64,000 nt of DNA from Afifella sp. IM 167 (GCF_020144925.1 NZ_NSLC01000008.1:124001-188000); one strand, 5' to 3'; numbered from the stretch's first letter, positions 1 through 8,750 are shown. The notes: a model not told the origin generated them from the letters alone. Made by a program: numbers and translations.

Positions 1-328
1 GTCAGAATAATCCTTCGCATATGTGCCCCTCCCCGGCCCCAGGCTTGTCGTTGGACGCTCGAACGCGCCATTCCCCGGATTCCAGCCCGGCGCGCCCACC
101 TGTTCCGGCGGGCTTCGGACACCGGAAAAGTCCCGCCGGGTCAGTCCTCACGCTTCCATGCCGGCACCCTATTGTCAACAATTGACATAATACACGACGC
201 ATTTTCACGTCGCCCGTGCGCATGCCTCAGAGCGGATGGAAAAGGCGTCAGGCCAACGGCGCGGACATCGCTCGGCCGCGGGTGGTCCATTCGGGCGCGT
301 TCGAAGGGTTGTTCCGGCGCCTGCCCTG
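1..328. other. Intergenic stretch left of the TRAP operon
   Basis: I see no convincing gene here. The only notable element is the palindromic motif at 171-187, described separately. A short minus-strand open frame covers part of it, but it has no family resemblance and a composition like a chance frame. Since the TRAP operon ends at 329 reading leftward, this stretch probably separates it from a gene beyond the window edge. Confidence 0.6.
171..187. promoter_or_regulatory. GntR/FCD-type operator-like palindrome
   Basis: ATTGT-CA-ACAAT (171-182) is a short palindrome, and an overlapping perfect repeat TGTCAA-CAA-TTGACA spans 173-187. It carries the core TGTCAACA (173-180), which recurs at 5450, 5495 and 5701 on the other side of the TRAP operon. 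The form resembles operators of FCD-type GntR regulators (TNGT-N-ACNA), which commonly control TRAP sugar-acid transporters. No such regulator lies in the window, so the assignment is inference. Confidence 0.45.
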
Positions 329-1819
329 TCAGGCCTTGGACAAGCGCGGCAGCCAGTTCACGATTTCCGGGAAGAAGATGAGAACGAGGAGGATGATCAG
401 CTGGGTCGCCACGAACCAGCCCGTTCCTCCGAAGACCTCTCCGAGAGTGATCGGCCGGGCGTCTCCCAGCACATCCCTGCCGTTGATCAGTTTGTGCACC
501 AGATAGGAAAGGATGCCGACGGGCGGCGTGACGATGGCCAGTTCCCCCATGGCAACGGCGAAGATGCCGTACCAGAGCAGATCGATGTCGAGTGCGTGCA
601 GCGTCGGGGTGAATATCGGGATGGTCAGCAGCATGATCGCGAGCGGGTCCATGAACATGCCGAGCACCAGGTAGAAGACCATCACCGCGATCAGGAATTC
701 CACCCTCCCAAGCCCCAGCGAGTCGATGAAGCCGGACATCGCAAACGGGAGTCCGCTCAGGGCCAGAAAGCGGTTCAGAAGGGTCACGCCGACGATCAGG
801 ATCAGGATCGAGCCCAGCGCCGAAGCGGTATCCATGAGGGCGTGTCCGATCTGGCCGAACGCCCGTCTGCCGGAAAATATGAAGGCGATGCCGATCGCCG
901 CCCCTGCCGCGTAGGCGCCCGTTTCTGTCGCGGTGAACACGCCCGTGAACAGGCCGCCGATGACGACGAGGATCAGGAACGGCACCGGCCAGACCTGCCC
1001 GAGGAGGCTGAAGCGCTCCGCCCAGGGAACGACCGTCGCCGAGCGCGGTGCAAGCCGGGGATTCACCGCCACCCGCAAGACGATCATCGTCGCATATGCG
1101 CAGGCCGTCATGACGCCCGGCACGACGGCGGCGATCAGCAGAGGCCCGACAGGAACCTGCGCCACGCCGGCATAGATGACGAGCAGGATGCTTGGCGGGA
1201 TGAGCTGGCCGAGCGTCCCGGCCATGATCACGACCCCCGCCGCCAGGCCCCGGTCATAGCCCGATTTGAGCATTTCAGGCACGGCGATGCGCCCGAGAGC
1301 GAAGGATATGCCCAATGTGGAGCCGCTCGCCGCGGCAAGGCCGGCGCCGGCGAAATTCGTCGCCACGGCAAGGCCGCCCGGCAGCCAGTTCAGCCATGCC
1401 CGCGCCGCCGCGAACACGCGGTCCGTCACGCCGGACCGCCACAAGATGATGCCCATGAGGATGAACATCGGCAGCACCGAGTAGCTCCAGTTCGCCGCGG
1501 AGTGGAACGGCAGGTTCTCGAAGGCGGAGATGACCGCCGGCACTCCGACAAGCGCGAACAGGCCGAACCCTCCGGCCATCGCCATGGCGATGGCGATCGG
1601 CATGCCGAGGGCCATGCAGACTAGCATGACTCCGACGCCGCCCATGCCGCGTATCTCGCGCGCGACCCCGGAGGAAAGCGTCACATAGACGGCTACGGCC
1701 AGAAGCACGACAAGCAGCGGCAGGATCAGGCTGCGCAGCCCGGACCCGCCCCCTTCGGAGTGCAGGACCTCGCTCATCTCATCGCCGGCCGCCCGCCGCA
1801 GTTCCTCCTCTTCGCTCAT
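329..1819 (-). CDS. dctM: TRAP transporter large permease, DctM family (second module)
   Basis: Large membrane subunit of a tripartite ATP-independent periplasmic transporter, which takes up organic acids using a sodium or proton gradient. The 496-residue protein is hydrophobic throughout, with many membrane helices and the Gly/Pro-rich loops typical of DctM (for example GQLIPPS and VTPPVG). It is longer than the usual 425 or so residues: about 60 extra residues come first, with a charged start and an additional helix near residues 28-50. I chose the ATG at 1819 because it overlaps the stop of the upstream dctQ as ATGA, the usual arrangement; the open frame runs further upstream but reads as nonsense there. 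It is the last gene of the P-Q-M-Q-M operon. The substrate is unknown. Confidence 0.9.
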   Translation of the reverse strand: MSEEEELRRAAGDEMSEVLHSEGGGSGLRSLILPLLVVLLAVAVYVTLSSGVAREIRGMGGVGVMLVCMALGMPIAIAMAMAGGFGLFALVGVPAVISAFENLPFHSAANWSYSVLPMFILMGIILWRSGVTDRVFAAARAWLNWLPGGLAVATNFAGAGLAAASGSTLGISFALGRIAVPEMLKSGYDRGLAAGVVIMAGTLGQLIPPSILLVIYAGVAQVPVGPLLIAAVVPGVMTACAYATMIVLRVAVNPRLAPRSATVVPWAERFSLLGQVWPVPFLILVVIGGLFTGVFTATETGAYAAGAAIGIAFIFSGRRAFGQIGHALMDTASALGSILILIVGVTLLNRFLALSGLPFAMSGFIDSLGLGRVEFLIAVMVFYLVLGMFMDPLAIMLLTIPIFTPTLHALDIDLLWYGIFAVAMGELAIVTPPVGILSYLVHKLINGRDVLGDARPITLGEVFGGTGWFVATQLIILLVLIFFPEIVNWLPRLSKA

Positions 1820-2361
1820 CGGCCCGGCCCCGCCGTTCGGCCGCGCAGGTCCTCGATGAGATTCGCGGTCAGCTGCAGGGCGAACAGCAGCATGCCCAGC
1901 GGCACCGCAAAACGCGTCGGCCAGATCGGTATCGTGACCGAGCCCATGGCGATCTCGCCGCGCGCCATCTGTTCGAGGGCGTAGAGCCAGCCGCACCAGC
2001 CGATTATCAGCACCACAGCCAGCGTCGCCACCCGCGCCATGATGATGGAGACCCTGCGGTGCCGTGCTGGCATCAGTTCGGTGAGGAGCGAGAGATCGAC
2101 ATGCTCCCGCCGGCGCTGGGTCAGCGCGAGCGCGGGAAACGTGATCAGCACCATCCACCAGTACGAGACGATCTCGATCGTCGCCGGCAGCGGCGCGTTC
2201 GCGAGATAGCGCATGGCGACGTCGACGATGACATGCGCCATGAGAATGAAGGTCGCCGCCGCGGAGATGAGCCCGCCACCCTGGACCGCCTTGGCGAGCG
2301 CCCGGTCGAATGGCCCCTGCCTGACGGCCGTCTTTGCGGCCTCTTCTTCTGGCATCTTCAT
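1816..2361 (-). CDS. dctQ: TRAP transporter small permease, DctQ family (second module)
   Basis: Small membrane subunit that partners the DctM encoded next to it. The 181-residue protein has the expected four hydrophobic segments, with family motifs VDVAMRYLANAPLP near residue 46 and the EIVSYW segment after it. It starts 34 bases after dctM of the first module and overlaps the next dctM by 4 bases (ATGA), so the pair is translationally coupled. A GAGGTGG sequence precedes two possible ATGs (2361 and 2355); either would work. This is the second DctQ of the operon, while only one binding protein gene is present. Confidence 0.9.
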   Translation of the reverse strand: MKMPEEEAAKTAVRQGPFDRALAKAVQGGGLISAAATFILMAHVIVDVAMRYLANAPLPATIEIVSYWWMVLITFPALALTQRRREHVDLSLLTELMPARHRRVSIIMARVATLAVVLIIGWCGWLYALEQMARGEIAMGSVTIPIWPTRFAVPLGMLLFALQLTANLIEDLRGRTAGPGR

Positions 2362-2395
2362 TCCACCTCAGAGCCGGCGCACGTCTTGGCCCTTG

Positions 2396-3670
2396 TCATG
2401 TCAGCCAGAGCGCGATCCCGGGAAAGGCGAGCAGCAGCCCCAGGATGACGAACTCCGCCACCAGGAATGGCAGCACGCCGGTGAACCCGTCCTTGATGTC
2501 CTGCTTGGCGGATCCGCAGGCCACGAAGACGTTGAGGCCGAGTGGCGGCGAGACCAGCCCGATTTCCGCGGTCTTGATCATGATCACGCCCCACCAGATC
2601 GGGTCGTAGCCGAGGCCCACCATGAGCGGCGCCGTGATCGGTGCCGTCAGAATGATGATGGCGACCTGGTCCATGATCATGCCGAGCAGCAGATAGACGC
2701 CGACCACCATCAGCAGCACGACAGTCGGCGACACGCCGCTCGCCGCGATCATGTTGAGCATGTTGTCGGTGATCTTCGTGAAGGAGATGAAGTAACCGAA
2801 CAGGTGCGCGCCGAAGATGATCGTGACGATCAGCGTCGTCGTGCGCAGCGTGTTGCCGATCGCCGCGACGAAGCCGGTCTGGTTCATCCGGCCGGTGGCG
2901 AAGGATATGATCAGCGCGCCGAAGGCGCCGATGGCGGAGATTTCCGTGGGCGTGGCGAGCCCGCTGTAGAGGCCGCCGATCACGACCGCCAGGAGGATGC
3001 CCATCGGCCATACGCGCCCGTTGCCGGCGGCGACGGCCAGTTCCGCCTCCATCTCCGGCTTCGGGCCGAGCTGCGGCTTCACCATCAGGACGATGGTGAT
3101 GGTCACGATGTAGCCCGCCGCGGTCAGCAGACCCGGCGTAATGCCGGCGATGAACAGCTTGCCGATCGAGTTCTCGGTCATCACGCCGTAGAGGACGAAG
3201 GAGACCGAGGGCGGGATCATGATCGCCAGCGTTCCCGACATCGCGATCGTGCCGAGCGCGAAGGACGCCGCATAGCCGGCCCGCTGCATGACGGGAAAGG
3301 CGGCGCGCGTGATGGAGGCGGCCGAGGCCGTGCTGCTGCCCGACGCCGAGGCAAGCACGGCGCCGGCCATGACGCAGGCGATCGCCATGCCGCCCTTGAT
3401 CCGGTGCATCAGCCGATTGCAGGCGATCAAGAGATCCTGCGCCACGCCGCCCGAACCGAGCAGTTCGGCCATCAGCACGAACATCGGGATGGTCAGGATG
3501 ACATACGAACTCGCCGTGCCGTGGACCACCTTGGCCATCAGCGCCAGGACCGACCCGGAGGGCACGAGCATCAGCAGGCTGAACACGCCCGCCAGGCCGA
3601 GCGCGAAGCCGACCGGAAGCGAGAGCGCGATCAGGACGAGCAGGATGAGCGTGCCGACAAGAAAAACCAT
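2396..3670 (-). CDS. dctM: TRAP transporter large permease, DctM family (first module)
   Basis: Large membrane subunit of a TRAP uptake system. At 424 residues it has the standard DctM length and starts directly with the first helix (MVFLVGTLILLVLIALSLPV). Typical features include the GASSSTASAAS-like Ser/Ala loop, IPPSVSFVLYG and LVSPPLGLNVFV. The open frame extends far upstream, but the ATG at 3670 is favoured because it lies 5 bases after the dctQ stop and gives the normal length. It is third in the operon. It differs clearly in sequence from the second DctM, so the two modules are not a recent duplication. Confidence 0.92.
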   Translation of the reverse strand: MVFLVGTLILLVLIALSLPVGFALGLAGVFSLLMLVPSGSVLALMAKVVHGTASSYVILTIPMFVLMAELLGSGGVAQDLLIACNRLMHRIKGGMAIACVMAGAVLASASGSSTASAASITRAAFPVMQRAGYAASFALGTIAMSGTLAIMIPPSVSFVLYGVMTENSIGKLFIAGITPGLLTAAGYIVTITIVLMVKPQLGPKPEMEAELAVAAGNGRVWPMGILLAVVIGGLYSGLATPTEISAIGAFGALIISFATGRMNQTGFVAAIGNTLRTTTLIVTIIFGAHLFGYFISFTKITDNMLNMIAASGVSPTVVLLMVVGVYLLLGMIMDQVAIIILTAPITAPLMVGLGYDPIWWGVIMIKTAEIGLVSPPLGLNVFVACGSAKQDIKDGFTGVLPFLVAEFVILGLLLAFPGIALWLT

Positions 3671-3675
3671 GACGC

Positions 3676-4233
3676 TCAGACCGCCAGATCTTCGGCATGC
3701 TCGTGTTCCCTGTCGAGCTCGGCGCCGGGCGCGAGCGTCAGCAGGACGAGACGCAGCGCCATGACGCCGCAACCGACGGGAACGCAGATCCAGGAGAGGT
3801 ACACCGGCAGTTCCATGACGCCGATACGCATCTCGCCGCTCGCAAAGACCTTCAGGAACTGCACCCCGGAGGTCCAGGCAAGCACGCCGGCATAGCCGGC
3901 GCAGACCAGGATGCCGGCCCGCGCGACCGTGGAACCGAGCACGGATGGCAGGGCGGCAACGAGCGCCGTGATGCGGATGTATCCGCCCGTCCTGAACCCC
4001 CACGGCATGGCCAGCAGGAGAAGGGCGACGAGGAGGTAGTCCTCGGTCAGCGTGTACTGAAAGACCAGAGGCGCGTTGAAGGCGTAGCGCATCACGGAAT
4101 CGACGACCACCAGCATCATCACGCCGAGAAGGATGACGCCCGCCACGAGCGCCAGCGTCAGTTCCACAGCACGCAGCACCCTGTCGGCCGGCACCCAGAG
4201 CTTTTGGAAACTTTGCGCGAGACTGTTCGCCAT
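3676..4233 (-). CDS. dctQ: TRAP transporter small permease, DctQ family (first module)
   Basis: Small membrane subunit of the first Q-M module, about 185 residues with four hydrophobic stretches and the family motif VVDSVMRYAFNAPLVFQYT. The C-terminus is charged (ELDREHEHAEDLAV). An in-frame ATG lies at 4263, but it falls inside a strong hairpin (4255-4272) and has no ribosome binding site; the ATG at 4233 gives MANSLAQ and a normal length, so I prefer it with moderate certainty. The gene follows dctP after about 150 bases and precedes dctM by 5 bases. Confidence 0.88.
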   Translation of the reverse strand: MANSLAQSFQKLWVPADRVLRAVELTLALVAGVILLGVMMLVVVDSVMRYAFNAPLVFQYTLTEDYLLVALLLLAMPWGFRTGGYIRITALVAALPSVLGSTVARAGILVCAGYAGVLAWTSGVQFLKVFASGEMRIGVMELPVYLSWICVPVGCGVMALRLVLLTLAPGAELDREHEHAEDLAV

Positions 4234-4254
4234 GCCGGCAACTGCCCATGTGAA

Positions 4255-4272
4255 GGCCGGCATTTGCCGGCC
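4255..4272 (-). other. Hairpin between dctP and the membrane-subunit genes
   Basis: GGCCGGC-ATTT-GCCGGCC is a perfect 7-base stem with a 4-base loop and no following T-run. In the mRNA it lies between dctP and dctQ. Such elements often stabilise the binding-protein message or lower downstream expression, which would fit the higher amount of binding protein needed. That role is inference. Confidence 0.5.
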
Positions 4273-4381
4273 GATTGCTGCGCCGAGGTCAACTCACATC
4301 GCCTGCGCGAGAACGGGCGGCCTGCACCGCGCCGGCATAAATACCGGTTCCGGCGATGGCCGCCCGAAACCGCGCAACCAG

Positions 4382-5395
4382 CTATTTGCCGGCTGCGGCG
4401 ACGAACGAATCGTAGGCTTCCTTGCCCGGAAGGCCCCGCTTCTCCAGGCGGTCGATGTAGTCGGCATTGACCTCTTGGAGCTTGGCGTCGATCGCCTTGA
4501 GCTCTTCGTCGGAATATTCGAACACGTCGATCCCGAGCCCGGCGAATTCATCCGCCAGTTCCCCGTTCTCCCGGTCCAGCTTCGCGGCGAGATCGGCTTC
4601 GGCCTTGTGGCCGCAATCGCGGAAGATCGTGCGGTTTTCCTCCGACAGCCCGTCCCAGGTTTCCTGGCTGATGCCGATGAAGCCGCCGCCGGAGCCGAAC
4701 GACGCGTTCCGGCTGACGGATTTGACCAGTTCCTGGATGCTGTAGGACTTGCCGCTCGCCAGGGCGAAGATGGTGGAATCCACCGTGCCCCTCTGCATGG
4801 CGACGTAAAGGTCGCCAGCGGGCATTTCGACAGGCGCCGCGCCCAGCGTCTCGACAGTGAAGGTCATCGCGCCCCCGGCCGTGCGGATCTTGTGCCCGGC
4901 GAACTTCTCCAGCGTGTCGATCGGCTCGCCGACCGTCATCACCTGGTAGGGCGGCAGGGCGACGATCACCAGCGGAATGAAGTGATTGGACGCGACCTCC
5001 TTGGCGACGGGCCCGTCGCCGTCGAAGACCTTGCGGAAGGTCTGCAGCAATGAGGTCGCGCTGTCGCCGAGACCCGGCAGTACGGTGATGGCCGACAGGG
5101 GAAGCTTGCTCGCCTCGTTGCTCGGGGCAATGTAGGCGACCTGCGCCAGCCCGGATTCCAGCGAGTCGATCGAGTTCTTCACCGAGGCGATCTGGCCGCC
5201 CGGCATATAGTTGAAGTCGATGCTGTCGCCCGCCCGCTCCTGCACGCAGGCCATCCATGGCTCAAAGCCGCTCTTGGAGATGTAATGCGCCGGCGAAAGA
5301 CCGTTCGATACGACGAGCGTCTCGGCGCTGCCGGCCGTGGCCGTCGAGCCCAGGATCGCCAGGCTGAGCAGCAGCCGGCTCGAAATTCTCTTCAT
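4382..5395 (-). CDS. dctP: TRAP transporter periplasmic binding protein, DctP family
   Basis: Extracytoplasmic solute receptor that binds the substrate and delivers it to the DctQM membrane complex. The 337-residue protein begins with a Sec signal peptide (KR, hydrophobic stretch, cleavage near residue 24, GSA/E). Family hallmarks are GHKIRTAGG, holding the arginine (Arg171) that usually binds the substrate carboxylate, and GDLYVAMQRGTVD around residues 194-206. The start is supported by GGAGG about 8 bases upstream. It is first in the P-Q-M-Q-M operon, and its upstream region carries repeated TGTCAACA motifs that probably bind a regulator. The ligand cannot be told from sequence; carboxylic acids are usual for the family. 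Confidence 0.93.
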   Translation of the reverse strand: MKRISSRLLLSLAILGSTATAGSAETLVVSNGLSPAHYISKSGFEPWMACVQERAGDSIDFNYMPGGQIASVKNSIDSLESGLAQVAYIAPSNEASKLPLSAITVLPGLGDSATSLLQTFRKVFDGDGPVAKEVASNHFIPLVIVALPPYQVMTVGEPIDTLEKFAGHKIRTAGGAMTFTVETLGAAPVEMPAGDLYVAMQRGTVDSTIFALASGKSYSIQELVKSVSRNASFGSGGGFIGISQETWDGLSEENRTIFRDCGHKAEADLAAKLDRENGELADEFAGLGIDVFEYSDEELKAIDAKLQEVNADYIDRLEKRGLPGKEAYDSFVAAAGK

Positions 5396-5441
5396 TATGA
5401 AATCCTCCCATTGATTGTTGGCCCGAAGGCGTATGCGTCGA

Positions 5442-5502
5442 TGTCACAATGTTGACATTTAACCTTCGAAAAATAAGCACCCTTGACGCGACATTGTCAA
5501 CA
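5442..5502. promoter_or_regulatory. Paired operator-like sites upstream of dctP
   Basis: The core TGTTGACA occurs at 5450-5457 and its complement TGTCAACA at 5495-5502, 45 bases apart. The first sits inside TGTCA-N6-TGACA (5442-5457) and the second inside TTGAC-N8-GTCAA (5483-5500). Both lie 45-110 bases before the dctP start and match the motif at 171-187. Paired sites with this spacing suit a dimeric GntR-type repressor, but the regulator is not in the window. Confidence 0.5.
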
Positions 5503-5697
5503 TCCACCGTCGCGCATCCTCGTGTGAATCAGACGGTTTCCGACAGACGCCTCGATGCCCCCTCCCCGGGGGATCGCACGCCTGCCGATTGCGGGCGCAA
5601 TGACACTCGGAGACGCCGCGCAGCAGGCAGCCGCCATGCCGGACAGAGAGGTAATCCCTTCCCGAAACGCGGGATTTTTGATCCGATCGCGCCGCCA

Positions 5698-5709
5698 TAT
5701 TGTCGACAT
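5698..5709. promoter_or_regulatory. Further TGTCGACA operator-like site
   Basis: TATTGTCGACATT is close to a palindrome and carries TGTCGACA at 5701-5708, a one-base variant of the core upstream of dctP. It lies nearly 300 bases from dctP and about 130 before map, so it could be a distal operator or a chance match. Confidence 0.3.
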
Positions 5710-5834
5710 TCAACTTACGCTAAATCACTCACCGGCCATGGACGCCCGGCTGAGCGGGCGCGAATTGGAGGCCCACCCCCTCCCCAGCGCCGGGACGATG
5801 GGCTAGGTTCGGGCAAACAGAGACGATCGAATCC

Positions 5835-6638
5835 ATGCAGAGTTCCATGTCCGGCCTCCATGAGCGGGCCGCCATCAAGACCTATACCGAGGAAGACTTC
5901 GAGGGCATGCGCCGCGCCGGCCGCCTCGTCGCCACCTGCCTCGACGAGCTGAGCGCCATGGTCGAGCCGGGTGTCACCACCCAGGCGATCGACGATTTCG
6001 TCTACGATTTCGCCGTGAAGCACGATTCCGTGCCGGCGACGCTCAACTATCGCGGCTACCGCAAGTCGACCTGCACCTCCATCAACCACGTCGTCTGCCA
6101 CGGCATCCCGAACGAAAAGCCGCTGAAGGAAGGCGACATCGTCAATATCGACGTGACGCTGATCCTCGACGGCTGGCACGGCGACTCCAGCCGCATGTTC
6201 GCCGTCGGCGACGTCAAGCGCGCCGCCGAGCGGTTGCTGGAAGTCACCTATGAATGCCTGATGCGCGGCATCGCGGCGGTGAAGCCGGGCGCCCATCTCG
6301 GCGATATCGGCCACGCCATCCAGTCCTATGCCGAGGCGGAGCGCTGCTCCGTCGTGCGCGATTTCTGCGGCCACGGCGTCGGCCTCGCCTTCCACGAGCC
6401 GCCCAACATCCTGCATTACGGCCATGCGGGCGAAGGCCTGCGGATCGAGCCCGGCATGATCTTCACCATCGAGCCGATGATCAATCTCGGCCGCCCGCAT
6501 GTGAAGCTCCTCGGCGACGGCTGGACGGCCGTGACGCGCGACCGCTCGCTCTCGGCGCAGTACGAGCACACGATCGGCGTCACCGAGACGGGCGTGGAGG
6601 TCTTCACCCTGTCGCCGGCCGGGATCGGCCAGCCCTGA
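5835..6638 (+). CDS. map: Type I methionine aminopeptidase
   Basis: Removes the initiator methionine from new proteins in the cytoplasm, using two metal ions. All five metal ligands are visible: Asp106 (NIDV), Asp117 (HGDSS), His180 (CGHGVG), Glu213 (TIEPM) and Glu244 (QYEHT); His89 in CHGIPNE corresponds to the substrate-binding histidine. The 267-residue length suits the family. A second ATG at 5847 would shorten it by four residues; no strong ribosome binding site separates them. radC follows after 10 bases, a pairing I know from other alphaproteobacteria. Confidence 0.96.
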   Translation: MQSSMSGLHERAAIKTYTEEDFEGMRRAGRLVATCLDELSAMVEPGVTTQAIDDFVYDFAVKHDSVPATLNYRGYRKSTCTSINHVVCHGIPNEKPLKEGDIVNIDVTLILDGWHGDSSRMFAVGDVKRAAERLLEVTYECLMRGIAAVKPGAHLGDIGHAIQSYAEAERCSVVRDFCGHGVGLAFHEPPNILHYGHAGEGLRIEPGMIFTIEPMINLGRPHVKLLGDGWTAVTRDRSLSAQYEHTIGVTETGVEVFTLSPAGIGQP

Positions 6639-6648
6639 GGTCCGCGAC

Positions 6649-7353
6649 ATGGCCGGCGAGCTTGAGGACGCGGGCGGCGCCCCGGCCCATTATCACGGCC
6701 ATCGCGACCGGCTGAGGGCGCGCTTTCGCGAGGCGGGCGCCGAGGCGCTCGCCGATTATGAGCTTCTCGAACTCGCCCTCTTCTCCGCCCTTCCCCGCCG
6801 CGACACCAAGCCGATCGCCAAGGCTCTCCTGAAGCGCTTCGGCTCGCTTTCCGAAGTGCTGGCCGCCGCGCCGGAGCGCATGAAGGAGGTGGAGGGCGTC
6901 GGCGAGGCCGTCATCCTGCAGCTGAAGCTCCTGCGCGCCTTCGCCGAGCGCCTCGGCCGCGACGCGGTGCGCGGCCGGCCCCTGCTCGCCTCATGGACGG
7001 CGCTTCTCGATTACTGCCGCACCGTGATGGCCTTCGAGGAGCGCGAACAGTTCCGCATCCTCTTCCTCGACAAGAAGAACGGCCTCATCGCCGACGAGGT
7101 GCAGCAGACCGGCACGGTCGACCACACGCCGGTCTATCCGCGCGAGGTGATGCGAAGGGCGCTGGAACTCTCGGCCACCGCCATCATCCTCGTCCACAAC
7201 CACCCCTCGGGCGACCCGGCGCCGTCCCGCGCCGATATCCAGATGACCAAAACCCTCGTCGATGTCGGCAAGCCCCTCGGCGTCACGGTGCACGACCACA
7301 TCATCATCGCCCGCGACGGCCATGCGAGTTTTCGGGGCATGGGGCTGATGTAG
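6649..7353 (+). CDS. radC: RadC family JAB/MPN-domain protein
   Basis: The 234-residue protein has an N-terminal UPF0758 region with a helix-hairpin-helix-like stretch ([13 protein letters not shown], residues 81-93) and a C-terminal JAB/MPN metalloprotease-fold domain. The metal motif is complete: His183, His185 and Asp196 in [14 protein letters not shown]. Despite the name, a role in DNA repair is doubtful in this family and the true activity is unsettled. It lies 10 bases after map and is probably cotranscribed with it. It is close to the usual length. Confidence 0.93.
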   Translation: MAGELEDAGGAPAHYHGHRDRLRARFREAGAEALADYELLELALFSALPRRDTKPIAKALLKRFGSLSEVLAAAPERMKEVEGVGEAVILQLKLLRAFAERLGRDAVRGRPLLASWTALLDYCRTVMAFEEREQFRILFLDKKNGLIADEVQQTGTVDHTPVYPREVMRRALELSATAIILVHNHPSGDPAPSRADIQMTKTLVDVGKPLGVTVHDHIIIARDGHASFRGMGLM

Positions 7354-7391
7354 GGAACCGACCTGCGATGCCGCGAGGCTCCAGAGCTTTC

Positions 7392-8750
7392 CTAGAACCC
7401 CGTCTGCGGCCTGACCCTGCTGCCGTCCGTAAAGCGCGAAAATCGAAAATCCGAGGGATCGGCCGAGGTCGGCCGCCCCGCGACGATTTCGGCCATCAGC
7501 CGTCCGGCGCCGGGGCCGATGCCGAAGCCGTGGCCGGAAAAGCCGGTGGCGATATGAAAGCCCGGGATCTGCTCGACGGCCGAGATCACCGGGATCGCAT
7601 CGGGCGTCACGTCGATCATCCCGCCCCATCTCTGCGCCACCCTGGCGTCCTTCAGCGCCGGAAACGCCTGCTTCAGGGCCGCCAGAGCCCCGTCGGCATG
7701 GTCGGCGGGTTTCGGATCGAGGACGCGCCGGTATTCGAAGGGGCTCGGCGCGTCGAGCGGCCAGCGGCGCGGCGTCGACGCCTCCTCGAAGAAACGGGGT
7801 GACAGACGGAAGCGGAGCGCCCGCCAGTCGGAGGCGAGCGCCGGCAGGAAGGCAAGGCCGAGCCGAAAACTGTCCGGCACGATGTCGACGACGTTGCGCC
7901 CGCCCGCGGCGACCGTGTAGCCGCCGTCCTGGCGCCGCCGCACGCCGAAATCCTCGCACCAGATGGCCGGCTCCGGCCCGTTTCCGAGCTGCCCGTTCTC
8001 GATTGGCCCGTTCTCGATTGGATCGGTGCGCAGGACGCTCGAAAGAACCTTCAGCTGCGGCAGGTCGAGGCCGGCATTGCCGGCGAAAAGCCGCGACCAG
8101 GCGCCGCCCGCCAGCACCACGGCGTCGCAGGCGATCCGCCCCCGCTCCGTAACGACCCCGCTGACGCGGCCGGCGCTCGTCTCGATGCCGCGCACGGCGC
8201 ATTCGGTGAAGATCTTCGTGCCGCGCGCGCGGGCCGCCTCAGCGATGGCCGGGGTCGCCTTCTGCGGCTCCGCCCGCCCGTCGATCGGCGTCCAGGCGGC
8301 GCCCCGCAGCTTCATGCGGTGGCCGGGAAGAAGCGCGTCGAGCTCGGCACCCTCCACCATCCGGCTCTCGATCTGGAAGGGCGTTAAGTGCTCCCTCCAG
8401 CGGTCGTATTCGGCAAAGGTCTTCTCGTCCCTGGCGGCAAAGAGGATGCCGGTCTGCCGGTAGCCGAGGTCGCGGCCGGTCTTCTCCTGAAGCGTCGGCC
8501 AGATGCGCAGCGCCTCGGCCATCAGGGCGATCTCGCGCGGATCGCGATGCGTGATGCGCACCCAGCCCCAGTTGCGCGAGGATTGTTCGTGCCCGATGCC
8601 ACCCTTCTCACAGAGCGCCACGGCAAGTCCCATCTCGGCAAGTTCGAGCGCCGTGGAGGCGCCCACGATGCCGCCGCCGATGACGACGACATCGACCTTC
8701 GGCGGCAAATCCTCATCCCCGTGGACGGGGACGACGCGCGGTCCGGGCAT
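7392..8750 (-). CDS. FAD-dependent amine/amino-acid oxidoreductase (DAO family)
   Basis: A 452-residue flavoprotein of the D-amino-acid oxidase superfamily. The FAD-binding Rossmann motif is near the start (VIGGGIVGASTALELAE, about residues 22-38), followed by QSSRNWGWVR, typical of proteins that oxidise amines or N-methyl amino acids (glycine oxidase, sarcosine oxidase or gamma-glutamylputrescine oxidase relatives). The C-terminus has the FAD signature ATGFSGHGFGIGPGAGRLMAE. The ATG at 8750 is preceded by GAGGA at good spacing. A 15-base tandem duplication (7991-8020) adds NGPIE twice in a Gly/Asn-rich loop. The substrate is unknown. It is convergent with radC and divergent from menE. Confidence 0.88.
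   Translation of the reverse strand: MPGPRVVPVHGDEDLPPKVDVVVIGGGIVGASTALELAEMGLAVALCEKGGIGHEQSSRNWGWVRITHRDPREIALMAEALRIWPTLQEKTGRDLGYRQTGILFAARDEKTFAEYDRWREHLTPFQIESRMVEGAELDALLPGHRMKLRGAAWTPIDGRAEPQKATPAIAEAARARGTKIFTECAVRGIETSAGRVSGVVTERGRIACDAVVLAGGAWSRLFAGNAGLDLPQLKVLSSVLRTDPIENGPIENGQLGNGPEPAIWCEDFGVRRRQDGGYTVAAGGRNVVDIVPDSFRLGLAFLPALASDWRALRFRLSPRFFEEASTPRRWPLDAPSPFEYRRVLDPKPADHADGALAALKQAFPALKDARVAQRWGGMIDVTPDAIPVISAVEQIPGFHIATGFSGHGFGIGPGAGRLMAEIVAGRPTSADPSDFRFSRFTDGSRVRPQTGF
7991..8020. repeat. Perfect 15-bp tandem duplication inside the oxidoreductase gene
   Basis: GCCCGTTCTCGATTG occurs twice in a row (7991-8005 and 8006-8020). On the coding (minus) strand it encodes a repeated five-residue unit, followed by a looser third copy (NGPE). 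It keeps the frame, and probably arose by slippage. Confidence 0.85.

Larger units (their letters stand above)
5396..5834. other. Intergenic region between dctP and map
   Basis: This gap of more than 400 bases separates the minus-strand TRAP operon from plus-strand map. It holds three TGTC(A/G)ACA motifs (listed separately) and is AT-richer than its surroundings near 5440-5500, as expected of a promoter. Open frames here are short, unlike any family I know and probably chance. I see no RNA gene. Confidence 0.6.

Noticed and set aside
2-223. A 73-residue minus-strand frame at the left edge
   Set aside because: No recognisable domain and no ribosome binding site; the region holds an operator-like palindrome instead.
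5449-5952. Plus-strand frame crossing the dctP-map spacer into map
   Set aside because: It overlaps map in the wrong frame and crosses the operator-like repeats; no similarity to a protein.
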